This document shows positions 1 to 7,350 of a stretch of DNA of 18,187 nt, one piece after another; the stretch's first letter is position 1; every line of letters starts with the position of its first letter. The DNA comes from Acidobacteriota bacterium (GTDB lineage: Bacteria; Actinomycetota; Acidimicrobiia; Acidimicrobiales; SHLQ01), in NCBI GenBank assembly GCA_022562835.1, contig JADFOM010000016.1, positions 1-18,187 of the forward strand, written 5' to 3'. The notes below the pieces were generated by a model, which was given only the letters and a program-made list of their open reading frames with translations, ran no database searches and was not told where the DNA came from. The translations under genes and the position numbers were made by a program.

Positions 1-1
1 A

Positions 2-184
2 CTGCGCGACCATGTGCATGACGAGTTAATCGGACGACTACCGCTCAAGAGACTGCCGCTGAATCCGCGATCCAGACTGGTTCTCGAAACCGAACACTAC
101 TTCGGCTACGAAGTCGTCTACTGCCCGCCGGTAGGCACGTCCGGCCTGTCGCTCGTCCTTGTTGTTGCGCCGACGATTCGATAG
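2..184 (+). CDS. possible 3' fragment of an unidentified + strand gene
   Basis: Frame 2 is open from the window edge to a TAG at 182-184. Up to about base 118 it reads like ordinary protein, including the stretch LVLETEHYFGYEVV. After that it is simply antisense to the FHA/FtsK-type gene. No family is recognised. The leftward gene on the other strand loses family resemblance over the same 90-120 interval, so this may be the remains of a gene joined to it by a rearrangement or assembly error. It is equally possible that this is chance open frame, because only about 39 codons look protein-like. Confidence 0.25.
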   Translation: MRDHVHDELIGRLPLKRLPLNPRSRLVLETEHYFGYEVVYCPPVGTSGLSLVLVVAPTIR

Positions 185-943
185 CCAGGTTCCGAGCATC
201 ATCAGTGGACTCATCAGCGCGAACAGGGCCATGCGTGGCGTGAACATCAACGCCATGGCCAACCCCATTGCTAATGGCATCACTAGGCGAAAGAGGTTGA
301 GGGGTGTCATGGCCCCTATGGCGGCGGGTGGGGGCGGCGGCGTTGGTGGCGCATCAGGATCGCGCAGCATGGTGCGTGGTGGCCGGTTGAATGAGACCGT
401 ACCTAGGGGGCCAGAGAGCATGGTTTCTCCGGTTCGGCCCGGGCGTCGAGCGGGTCGTGCGCGCAGAATTGTCGTGCCGAGCCGAACCTGTGACCGGGAA
501 AGGCGGATCGCGGCGCTGGACACAAAACGGCCGTCGAGCTCGGTGCCATTGCACGAGTCGAGATCTGTCACGACGATACGGTTCTCAGCGTCGACGACGA
601 GCTCGCAATGCTGGCGCGAGACGGTCGGCGAGTTCAGCGCTACATCGCCGTTTCGGCCAATCACCGAGCTGCCGGCGCGCAACGGCCAGACGCGGCCGCT
701 ATCCACGCCACAAATTGCGACGAGCTCAAGGTCATGCGTGGTGTCGGGACCGCTGGCGCTGATCTCGCTGCCGTGGCGGATCCAGAGACCCGCATCCTCG
801 GACGGATGTATCAGTAGACCGTCGACATAACAGTGCTCGATCCCCAGCTCAGTACTGATCGTCTCGATGGTCGGCTGAGGCCCGGCGTTCAGGTCGAGAG
901 TGACCTCGTGGTGGTCGTCGCCATCGCTGAGTGTGATTCGCAT
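38..943 (-). CDS. FHA-domain EssC/FtsK-type T7SS protein, N-terminal part only
   Basis: The product is 301 aa from the ATG at 941-943; the open frame extends further upstream, but that extension is AT-rich and not protein-like. Residues 1-65 resemble the ubiquitin-like N-terminal region of actinobacterial FHA-FtsK/SpoIIIE proteins. An FHA fold follows at about 75-165, with the phosphothreonine-binding signature R97, S109, H112 and N132-G133. Next come the family hallmark GTVSFNRPPR (181-190), a proline-rich linker and two membrane helices at about 216-234 and 237-254. In the family (EssC/EccC, the coupling ATPases of type VII secretion) this is followed by roughly a thousand residues with tandem FtsK-like ATPase domains. 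Here the frame stops at TAG 38-40, and the last 20 or so residues do not look like the family. Truncation, frameshift or a chimeric join near base 100 are all possible. It is divergent from a WXG100-like gene, the typical secreted partner. Confidence 0.75.
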   Translation of the reverse strand: MRITLSDGDDHHEVTLDLNAGPQPTIETISTELGIEHCYVDGLLIHPSEDAGLWIRHGSEISASGPDTTHDLELVAICGVDSGRVWPLRAGSSVIGRNGDVALNSPTVSRQHCELVVDAENRIVVTDLDSCNGTELDGRFVSSAAIRLSRSQVRLGTTILRARPARRPGRTGETMLSGPLGTVSFNRPPRTMLRDPDAPPTPPPPPAAIGAMTPLNLFRLVMPLAMGLAMALMFTPRMALFALMSPLMMLGTWLSNRRRNNKDERQAGRAYRRAVDDFVAEVVFGFENQSGSRIQRQSLER

Positions 944-973
944 GTCCCACAGAGTAGGAACAGAAAACATGTA

Positions 974-1001
974 TTGACAAGCAAATATATGGAGATAACA
1001 T
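974..1001 (+). promoter_or_regulatory. sigma-70-like promoter for the WXG100 gene
   Basis: A perfect -35 hexamer TTGACA (974-979) is followed after 16 bp by TAACAT (996-1001), which matches the -10 consensus at 4 of 6 positions. It lies in the strikingly AT-rich 137-bp gap between the leftward FHA/FtsK-type gene and the rightward WXG100 gene. Transcription would begin near 1008, giving a leader of about 70 nt that ends in a good ribosome-binding site. The same gap must also carry the leftward promoter, for which I see no convincing hexamers. Confidence 0.5.
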
Positions 1002-1080
1002 GAAATAGATTGAATTCCTCTAAGTGAACAATTGCTCTGAGGGTTCTGAAACACACACATCAACACCCAAGGAGAAGAAA

Positions 1081-1380
1081 ATGGCTGGCATGACGGGCGT
1101 CGTTTCAATCACCGACGTCACACAACAAGCAATCGCCGATCTCGGCGGACCGGTCCGCGAGGCGATCGTCGAAGCCCTCGGTGCTGTGGCAGACCACGGC
1201 ACCTACATCGCTACCGACACGGGCTGGCACGGCGGGTCGAGTCAGATCTGGCACGACGACTTCGCGCAGCGTGCCGCCACGTTGATCTCGACGACGAGTG
1301 CCGAACTGGATGAGCTCGTCACTTGGGCCACGCGTAGCTTCGAAGACATCACCGGCGCGGGTGGAGGCCTCGGCGCCTAG
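1081..1380 (+). CDS. WXG100-like small secreted protein (T7SS substrate)
   Basis: The product is 99 aa. The ATG at 1081 is chosen because AAGGAG (1069-1074) lies 6 nt upstream; an in-frame GTG at 1024 would add an unstructured 19-residue tail. The length matches the WXG100 family of about 100 aa, and a Trp-His-Gly turn (W49-H50-G51) sits in the middle between two predicted helices, as expected for the ESAT-6/CFP-10 helical hairpin. The classical C-terminal YxxxD/E export signal is not present; the closest stretch is SFEDITG (86-92), with phenylalanine in place of tyrosine. The protein ends in a glycine-rich tail. Its location opposite an FHA/EssC-type gene supports a type VII secretion role. 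No second WXG100 partner is visible, so it may form a homodimer. Confidence 0.72.
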   Translation: MAGMTGVVSITDVTQQAIADLGGPVREAIVEALGAVADHGTYIATDTGWHGGSSQIWHDDFAQRAATLISTTSAELDELVTWATRSFEDITGAGGGLGA

Positions 1381-1414
1381 GGGAAACACGCCGAGCAAGC
1401 CACCGCGCAAGCAC

Positions 1415-1427
1415 TACCGTGTAGTGG
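1415..1427 (+). promoter_or_regulatory. candidate -10 element giving a leaderless hom transcript
   Basis: TACCGT (1415-1420) fits the actinobacterial TANNNT -10 pattern. If its last T is position -7, the +1 base is 1427, the first base of the GTG preferred as the hom start. No Shine-Dalgarno sequence precedes that GTG. The -10 motif is short and degenerate, so this is suggestive only. Confidence 0.35.
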
Positions 1428-2746
1428 TGGATTCCCCGCTCAAAATAGGTGTCGGGCTGCTTGGCTGCGGCATCGTCGGCAGTTCGGTTGTTCGTCTCCT
1501 CGACGACCGACGAGACGAGATCATAAAACGCACCGGTCTCGACTTGGAGATCGTGTCGATCGGCGTGCGCAGCGTTGCCCGCGACCGCCACCTCGACATC
1601 GACCCATCGATCCTCACCAGTGACGCTCAATCGGTCATCGACAATTCGGCGGTCGACGTCATCGTCGAGGTGATCGGTGGAATCGAACCGGCGCGATGCC
1701 TGGTCCTCGACGCCCTTGCTGCTGGCAAGCCTGTCGTCACGGCGAACAAGGAGCTGGTCGCGAATCACGGTGCGGAATTGTTCGCAGCCGCCGATGCAGC
1801 GGGCGTTGATCTTCTCTTTGAGGCCGCGGTGGCCGGGGGCATCCCTTTGATGCGGCCTATGCGTAAATCCTTGATCGGCGAATCGGTCACTCGGGTTATG
1901 GGCATCGTCAACGGAACTACCAACTACATATTGACCAAAATGTCCCTCGAAGGTGCCGGATACGCGGATGCGCTGAGCGAGGCCCAGCGGCTTGGCTACG
2001 CAGAACGCGATCCAACAGCAGACGTTGAGGGGTTTGACGCAGGCGCCAAGGCCGCGATCTTGGCCACCACCGCTTTCGGGGCACACGTGGTCGCCGGTGA
2101 CGTGTACCACGAGGGCATCTCGACGATCACGCGAGTCGATATCGACTTCGCCGACAGACTCGGATACGTCATCAAGTTGCTCGCCATCGCCGAGCGGGTG
2201 TCTTCGAGCGATGAGAATTCCACCGTCGAGGTCGCGGTGCGGGTGCACCCAACGATGGTTCCTAAGGACCATCCCCTCGCCAGCGTCAACGATAGTTTCA
2301 ACGCTGTCTTCATAGAGGGCGAGGCCGTTGGCGAGCTCATGTTTTATGGGCGGGGCGCAGGCGGGATGGTCACAGCGTCTGCTGTGCTGGGCGACCTGAT
2401 CGATGCTGCGTCACATCGCGCAGCCGGGGTCGCGGGCACACCTCTGGGGGATCTGCCACGTGCGCTCGTTCGACCGATCGACGACATTGCTTCGGCTTTC
2501 TACATCCACCTCGAGGTCATTGACAGACCCGGAGTGCTGGCGACGGTGGCATCCATCTTCGGTGACCATGGCGTCTCGATCCGTTCGATGGAACAGGAGG
2601 GGCTCGGCGACCAGGCCCGCATTGTCTTCATCACCCACGCCGGTCTCGAGCGAGACGTCCAGTCGACGCTTTCAATGTTGAGGGATCTCGACTCTGTGCG
2701 CAGCGTCCTAAGCGTGTTGCGGGTCATCGGCGACGACGAGGTCTGA
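1427..2746 (+). CDS. hom: homoserine dehydrogenase
   Basis: It reduces aspartate semialdehyde to homoserine with NAD(P)H (EC 1.1.1.3), the branch point towards threonine and methionine. The product is 439 aa from the GTG at 1427, the usual length for the ACT-bearing form. An N-terminal Rossmann fold carries GCGIVG at 13-18. The catalytic core shows ANKEL with K108, AAVAGGIP at 133-140, GIVNGTTNYILT at 159-170 and the D204/K208 pair (DAGAK) expected at the active site. A C-terminal ACT domain (about 358-434, with VIDRPGVLATVASIF) normally mediates threonine feedback inhibition. The open frame extends upstream to 1298, but that part overlaps the WXG100 gene and is not conserved-looking. GTG 1424 is an alternative start. 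thrC begins one base after the stop, so the two are surely cotranscribed. Confidence 0.96.
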   Translation: MDSPLKIGVGLLGCGIVGSSVVRLLDDRRDEIIKRTGLDLEIVSIGVRSVARDRHLDIDPSILTSDAQSVIDNSAVDVIVEVIGGIEPARCLVLDALAAGKPVVTANKELVANHGAELFAAADAAGVDLLFEAAVAGGIPLMRPMRKSLIGESVTRVMGIVNGTTNYILTKMSLEGAGYADALSEAQRLGYAERDPTADVEGFDAGAKAAILATTAFGAHVVAGDVYHEGISTITRVDIDFADRLGYVIKLLAIAERVSSSDENSTVEVAVRVHPTMVPKDHPLASVNDSFNAVFIEGEAVGELMFYGRGAGGMVTASAVLGDLIDAASHRAAGVAGTPLGDLPRALVRPIDDIASAFYIHLEVIDRPGVLATVASIFGDHGVSIRSMEQEGLGDQARIVFITHAGLERDVQSTLSMLRDLDSVRSVLSVLRVIGDDEV

Positions 2747-2747
2747 A

Positions 2748-4157
2748 ATGCGTTACATCAGCACGCGTGGCCAAGCGCCGGCACTCGGGTTTGGTGAGGT
2801 ACTACTCGAGGGCCTCGCGACCGACGGAGGTCTCTATCTACCCGAGCGCTGGCCGTCGCTGCCCAGCCCATTGCCGCACGGCGAGTATCACGAGGTGGCC
2901 ACCGAGGTGATGTGGCCGTTCGTTGAATCCGAAATGCCTCGCGATGAGTTCGCTGCGTTGGTCAAAGACGCCTACTGCCACTTCGATGATCCGGCGGTGG
3001 CACCTCTGCGCCGTCTCGATGACAAAACTTGGCTCTGCGAACTCTTTCACGGACCGACCTTCGCCTTCAAGGACATCGCGTTGCAGCTCGTCGGACGTCT
3101 GTTCGACCGGCAACTCGCCGGCACCGGTCGACGGGCCGTAATCGTCGGCGCAACCTCGGGCGATACCGGATCGGCCGCGATTGAGGCTTGCCGACAGTGT
3201 GATGCGCTGGACATCGTCATGTTGCATCCCGCCGGCCGAGTATCGGAAACTCAGCGTCGACAGATGACAACCGTGGATTCGCCCAACGTGCACAACATCG
3301 CGATCGACGGCACTTTCGATGACTGTCAGAGACTGGTGAAGGATCTCTTCGCGGACGAGTCGCTTCGCCGCGAGGTTGGTCTCGCTGCAGTCAACTCCAT
3401 CAACTGGGCCCGCATCATGGCCCAGATCGTCTACTACGTAACCGCATCCTCTGCGTTTGAAGATCCGACAACATTTGTGGTTCCGACCGGCAACTTCGGC
3501 AACGTATTCGCCGGCCATGCGGCGAGGCGAATGGGAGCGCCGATCAAGAATTTGATCGTCGCTTCTAATGAGAACGACATCCTGCCCCGATTCTTCTCGA
3601 GCGGATCGATGGAGTCGACCGCGGTCATCGCGACACATTCTCCCAGCATGGATATCCAGGTCTCGAGCAACTTCGAGCGACTCATGTTCGAGTCGGTCGG
3701 CCGAGACGCTTCGCTCGTTGCCGATCTGATGGCTACCTTCGCAGAGACCGGCACGTTCTCGGTGCCAGATGATGTACACCGGCAGTTTGGTGACGGTTGG
3801 GCCGCGGAGCGAGTCGACGATGAGGAGACCCTTGGAACCATCGCCGCGGTCGAAGCTGAGCATGGCATCGTGATCGACCCGCACACAGCGGTCGCGGTCG
3901 CAGCCTCTCGACGTCGGTCAGGACCGGGACCCTACGTCGTGCTCGCAACGGCCCATCCGGCCAAGTTCTCAGATGCGGTAAAGTCCGCGATCGGTGTCGC
4001 TCCACAGATGCCACCCACGCTCGCTCGCCTAGCGGAAATGGACGAGCACGTGCGCAACGCACCCGCGGACGTCGATGTCATCGCCACATTCGTGCGCGAT
4101 ATTGCCGATCGCGCGGCAGGACGTTCGGTCGATGCCGACTACCGTGAGAGATCGTGA
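2748..4157 (+). CDS. thrC: threonine synthase
   Basis: A PLP enzyme that converts O-phosphohomoserine and water to L-threonine and phosphate (EC 4.2.3.1). At 469 aa it belongs to the longer E. coli/fungal-type threonine synthases. The N-terminus (MRYISTRG, then GLATDGGLYLP) is diagnostic of that type. The Schiff-base lysine is K108 in TFAFKDIALQ, and the phosphate-binding loop is SGDTG at 137-141. The ATG at 2748 follows the hom stop by a single base, and the 3' end overlaps the next gene by 4 bases, so translation is probably coupled along the three-gene unit. Its substrate must be made by a homoserine kinase; no GHMP-type ThrB is present in the window, which focuses attention on the following gene. 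Confidence 0.96.
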   Translation: MRYISTRGQAPALGFGEVLLEGLATDGGLYLPERWPSLPSPLPHGEYHEVATEVMWPFVESEMPRDEFAALVKDAYCHFDDPAVAPLRRLDDKTWLCELFHGPTFAFKDIALQLVGRLFDRQLAGTGRRAVIVGATSGDTGSAAIEACRQCDALDIVMLHPAGRVSETQRRQMTTVDSPNVHNIAIDGTFDDCQRLVKDLFADESLRREVGLAAVNSINWARIMAQIVYYVTASSAFEDPTTFVVPTGNFGNVFAGHAARRMGAPIKNLIVASNENDILPRFFSSGSMESTAVIATHSPSMDIQVSSNFERLMFESVGRDASLVADLMATFAETGTFSVPDDVHRQFGDGWAAERVDDEETLGTIAAVEAEHGIVIDPHTAVAVAASRRRSGPGPYVVLATAHPAKFSDAVKSAIGVAPQMPPTLARLAEMDEHVRNAPADVDVIATFVRDIADRAAGRSVDADYRERS

Positions 4158-5296
4158 AATACGTCGTCTGCATCCCCGACGGGTGCGCTGATGAACCGCT
4201 GGAAGAGCTCGCTGGAGCAACGCCTCTCCAAGTGGCGAACACTCCGACGCTCGACAGGCTCGCCTCGGTTGGGACCTTGCTGCGCGCCAGAGTGATCCCC
4301 GAAGGACTCCCGCCCGGCTCCGACGTGGGAAACATGTCGATCCTTGGTTACGACCCGGTGTTGTTTCACACCGGCAGAGCACCGATTGAAGCTGCGGCAC
4401 TCGGACTTGAGGTAAACGGTGACTCGGTAGCGTTTCGGTGCAATCTCGTGAAGGTCGTCGACGGTGTCATGATCGACTTCGCGGGTGGACACCCCGACAC
4501 AGATGTGGCAGCCAAGGTCATCGCAGCGCTCGAGTCGGCTCTTGGGGGTGAGGCATCGTTCCATCCCGGAAAGCAGTACCGCCACATACTCCTCGCACCG
4601 TCAGCATGGCTCCATGCCGATTGTGTTCCTCCCCACGACCTCACCGGCGACAAAGTCGTTGCCCCCTGCGGTCCGGCGGCGGCACCCCTCAATGCCTTGA
4701 TGGAGGCGTCGAGCGAGATCATGGCCGATTTCGATATCGACGCCAACCAGATCTGGTTGTGGGGCCAGGGGCATGCCTCTGAGATGCCGTCATTTCGCGA
4801 TCAGCACGGCCTCGAGGCCGGAATGGTGAGCGCCGTCGATCTCGTTAGAGGGCTCGGGTGTCTCACCGACATGGACGTCGTCGACGTCGACGGAGCAACC
4901 GGTTGGTACGACACGAACTACGAGGGGAAACGCGACGCCGCGCTCAAGGGGCTGTCGGAGGGCGCCGACCTTTTTGTCATCCACGTCGAGGCGACCGACG
5001 AAGCCGGACATGCAGGCGACGTTGAAGCGAAGATCGAAGCCCTCGAGAATTGGGATCGTCGGATTCTTCGCGACCTCGTTGACGCGCTCGACGAGATGGG
5101 AGATTGGCGTATGGCGATTCTGCCCGATCACGCGACGCCGCTGGCTCTGCGCACACATACTTCGGATCCGGTGCCGTGCCTACTCGTCGATTCGACCCGG
5201 GGAGGCGAAGGCGGTGCATACACAGAAGTCGGCGTCGAATCAGCACCGATCATCGATGGCCACGAAATAATCAAGCACCTCATCGGATCTGACTGA
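4154..5296 (+). CDS. ApgM-like alkaline phosphatase superfamily protein, proposed homoserine kinase
   Basis: The product is 380 aa from the GTG at 4154, which overlaps the thrC stop (GTGA). It belongs to the archaeal-type cofactor-independent phosphoglycerate mutase family. The metal-binding and nucleophile positions are visible: D9 (IPDGCAD), S56 in GSDVGNMSILGYDP, H277/D282/H286 (HVEATDEAGH), D325-H326 (PDHATP) and H335. In TIGR families, a subgroup of these proteins is annotated as proposed homoserine kinase because it occurs beside hom and thrC in genomes without thrB. Here it fills exactly the position thrB holds in actinobacterial hom-thrC-thrB-rho clusters. Phosphorylation of homoserine is therefore the favoured role, by context. 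A true 2,3-phosphoglycerate mutase remains possible, since the active-site residues alone do not separate the two. Confidence 0.8.
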   Translation: MKYVVCIPDGCADEPLEELAGATPLQVANTPTLDRLASVGTLLRARVIPEGLPPGSDVGNMSILGYDPVLFHTGRAPIEAAALGLEVNGDSVAFRCNLVKVVDGVMIDFAGGHPDTDVAAKVIAALESALGGEASFHPGKQYRHILLAPSAWLHADCVPPHDLTGDKVVAPCGPAAAPLNALMEASSEIMADFDIDANQIWLWGQGHASEMPSFRDQHGLEAGMVSAVDLVRGLGCLTDMDVVDVDGATGWYDTNYEGKRDAALKGLSEGADLFVIHVEATDEAGHAGDVEAKIEALENWDRRILRDLVDALDEMGDWRMAILPDHATPLALRTHTSDPVPCLLVDSTRGGEGGAYTEVGVESAPIIDGHEIIKHLIGSD

Positions 5297-5490
5297 CCGG
5301 TTGTTCCCGGCGGTCGAGATTTGTACGCTGTCTGCGATCGATCCGTTCATCCATCGGTGGATGACGAGAGTTTCGAGGCCGACCATGTCGACCGCTCGTC
5401 GAGGATCACCAGCGGGAGGTCCCGGCGTGATGCTGGGATGACAACCCTTTTCTCCAATTCGCCGGCATGGCCGGACAAATCGAGGTGCTC
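5297..5490 (+). promoter_or_regulatory. rho upstream region with weak promoter and a hairpin
   Basis: This 194-base gap separates the threonine unit from rho. TTGTTC (5301-5306) and TACGCT (5324-5329) are spaced 17 bp apart and could form a weak promoter, placing the start near 5336. The resulting leader of about 150 nt contains a perfect 7-bp hairpin, TCATCCA (5347-5353) with TGGATGA (5358-5364), closed by a 4-base loop and not followed by a U-run. A leader of this sort would be a natural place for rho autoregulation, but nothing here proves it. No ORF in the gap looks real. Confidence 0.35.
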
Positions 5491-6999
5491 ATGAGCGTCC
5501 AAAGTGATGAAATGAAGCGGTCCACCCTGCAACGCAAGGATCGTGAGGAGCTGACATCGATCGCCATGGCGCTCGGCGGCAAGCCAAGTTCACGCGCCCG
5601 CAAGGCGGAACTCGTCGATCTGATCTTGGAGCTTGCCGATGGGGGTGCGGCGGTGTCAGACGAAGTAGCGGACGATTCAGAACCCGTTGTTGAGCCCGAA
5701 GTAGTCGCCGAGGAGTCGGAGGCCGAAGTCGAGCCGTCAACCGACGATCAATCGTCGGGTCCCGCTCCGAGCAACGATGGAACTGCAGGCGATGACGATC
5801 CGGGCAAGCCAGACCAGGGCAACCGTCGCCGCCGCCGTCGCGGCAGAGACCGCGAGAAGCAGGGCAGCGATGAGGAATGGGCTGGTGAGCCGACTCTGGT
5901 CGAGGGGTTTCTCGACCTTCGCGATGAGGGATACGGGTTCCTTCGCGTGAACGGCTTCATGCCGTCGAGAGAAGACGCCTACGTTTCGGTCAAACAGGTT
6001 CGTCAATTCGGCCTGCGTCGGGGCGATCAGATAATCGGCGGTGCTCGGCCGGCCAACCGCAACGAGAAGAACGCTGCGCTACATCAGATCGACAGTGTGA
6101 ACGGGGCGGAACCCGAGTCGGTCCGCGATCGCCCGGAGTTCGCCGATCTCACTGCGATCTCGCCACATGAGTCGCTGACCCTCGAGCGTCCCGGCGAATC
6201 GGATGCGCTCGCTTCACGGGTTATCGATCTCGTCGCTCCGATCGGCAAGGGACAGCGCGGGCTTATCGAAGCCGCCCCGGGTGCGGGCGTTACCACTCTC
6301 ATCACAGAGATTGCTCGGTCGATCGAAGCCAACAACCCTGAGGTTCATCTCATCGTCCTGACTATCGATGAACGGCCAGAAGAGATCACCGGGCTGCAAC
6401 AGAGTCTCGCCCGCGGTGAAGTCGCAGCAACAACCTTCGATCGCCCCGCAGATGAACACGTTGCAGCCGCTGAACTCACGATGGAACGTGCGAAGCGAAT
6501 GGTTGAGTCCGGTCGCGATGTATGTGTAATCGTCGACGGACTTACAAGGCTGACGCGTGCCTATAACCAGCTCGGCCCGGGCTCCGGGCGCGTGGGCTCG
6601 GCTGGCATCGACTACGGCGCCACACAGGCCACGAAGCGCTTCTTTGGGGCCGCCCGCAACGTCGAGGACAGCGGGTCCTTGACCATGCTGGCGACCATCG
6701 CGGTCGGGACCGGCATCGAGGCAGACCGCGTAATCTTCGAAGAACTTCGGCCCACGGCCAACATGACCTTGCGGCTGGATGCCTCAGCAGCTCGCAAGGG
6801 GCTGTTTCCAGCGATCGACGTCGCGGCCTCGTCGACCCGCAACGCTGTCAGCATCGTTGGCGACGACGGCGTAGCAGGTCGCGCTGCACTGCGCGACGAG
6901 ATTGCAGATGATGACAACGACGTTGTGCTCAAGGCGCTCTTGAACCGTCTAGAGGCCGATAGCACCAACGCGGCGCTGCTGGCCAAGGCGACCAAATGA
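5491..6999 (+). CDS. rho: transcription termination factor Rho with degenerate P-loop
   Basis: The product is 502 aa from the ATG at 5491 (GAGG 5 nt upstream); ATG 5467 in the same frame is an alternative. Residues 10-50 form the Rho N-terminal helical domain. Residues 55-130 are an acidic insertion ending in NRRRRRRGR, as in other actinobacterial Rhos but short. The cold-shock RNA-binding domain follows (GFLDLRDEGYGFLR, about 139-152), then the RecA-like core. E294 (E. coli E211), D349 (Walker B D265) and R450 (arginine finger R366) are kept. However, the Walker A loop reads APGAGVTT, with V267 in place of the invariant lysine (K184) and G264 for K181. S266, G337, L208, M219, R353 and K326 are also changed, to G350, P421, T291, L302, G437 and E410. 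It is clearly the syntenic rho, so ATP use may be altered or lost. Confidence 0.95.
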   Translation: MSVQSDEMKRSTLQRKDREELTSIAMALGGKPSSRARKAELVDLILELADGGAAVSDEVADDSEPVVEPEVVAEESEAEVEPSTDDQSSGPAPSNDGTAGDDDPGKPDQGNRRRRRRGRDREKQGSDEEWAGEPTLVEGFLDLRDEGYGFLRVNGFMPSREDAYVSVKQVRQFGLRRGDQIIGGARPANRNEKNAALHQIDSVNGAEPESVRDRPEFADLTAISPHESLTLERPGESDALASRVIDLVAPIGKGQRGLIEAAPGAGVTTLITEIARSIEANNPEVHLIVLTIDERPEEITGLQQSLARGEVAATTFDRPADEHVAAAELTMERAKRMVESGRDVCVIVDGLTRLTRAYNQLGPGSGRVGSAGIDYGATQATKRFFGAARNVEDSGSLTMLATIAVGTGIEADRVIFEELRPTANMTLRLDASAARKGLFPAIDVAASSTRNAVSIVGDDGVAGRAALRDEIADDDNDVVLKALLNRLEADSTNAALLAKATK

Positions 7000-7069
7000 T
7001 CCACATCCACCGATGGACCGACGGCGCGCAGGTTGGCGTTCGGGCTCCGACACGAGAGAATCGACCACT

Positions 7070-7330
7070 ATGAAGTCCGACATTCACCCCGACTATCGAC
7101 TCGTCGTGTTCCAGGACACTTCGGCGGCCTCCAGTTTCGTCACCCGATCGACCATCGAGACGTCCGAGACGATCGAATGGGAAGACGGCAATACGTATCC
7201 CTTGGCCAAGGTCGAGATCTCGAGCGCATCTCATCCCTTCTTCACCGGCCAGATGAAAATCGTGGATACCGCCGGTCGCGTCGAACGCTTCGAGCGCCGA
7301 TACGGCAATCGCCGTCGCAAGAACTCCTGA
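7070..7330 (+). CDS. rpmE2: 50S ribosomal protein L31 type B (zinc-independent)
   Basis: The product is 86 aa from the ATG at 7070; upstream in-frame codons would add a non-conserved tail. The sequence starts MKSDIHPDYR and carries NTYPLAKVEISSASHPFFTG and DTAGRVERF, diagnostic of L31. It contains no cysteine at all, and it has the IEWEDGNTYPL segment in place of the CxxC zinc ribbon, which makes it the type B (C-minus) form. L31 bridges the 50S subunit to the 30S head. The position directly after rho is the usual actinobacterial one. A 70-base gap separates it from the rho stop, and only a weak GAGAG lies upstream. Confidence 0.93.
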   Translation: MKSDIHPDYRLVVFQDTSAASSFVTRSTIETSETIEWEDGNTYPLAKVEISSASHPFFTGQMKIVDTAGRVERFERRYGNRRRKNS

Positions 7331-7350
7331 CCCTGCCACAGAGGTCCGCA

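Noticed and set aside
2838..3884. Long open frame on the minus strand within thrC (348 codons)
   Set aside because: It is antisense to a fully conserved threonine synthase; the sequence is rich in R, H, D and G, resembles no family and has no ribosome-binding site. A GC-rich codon-bias shadow.
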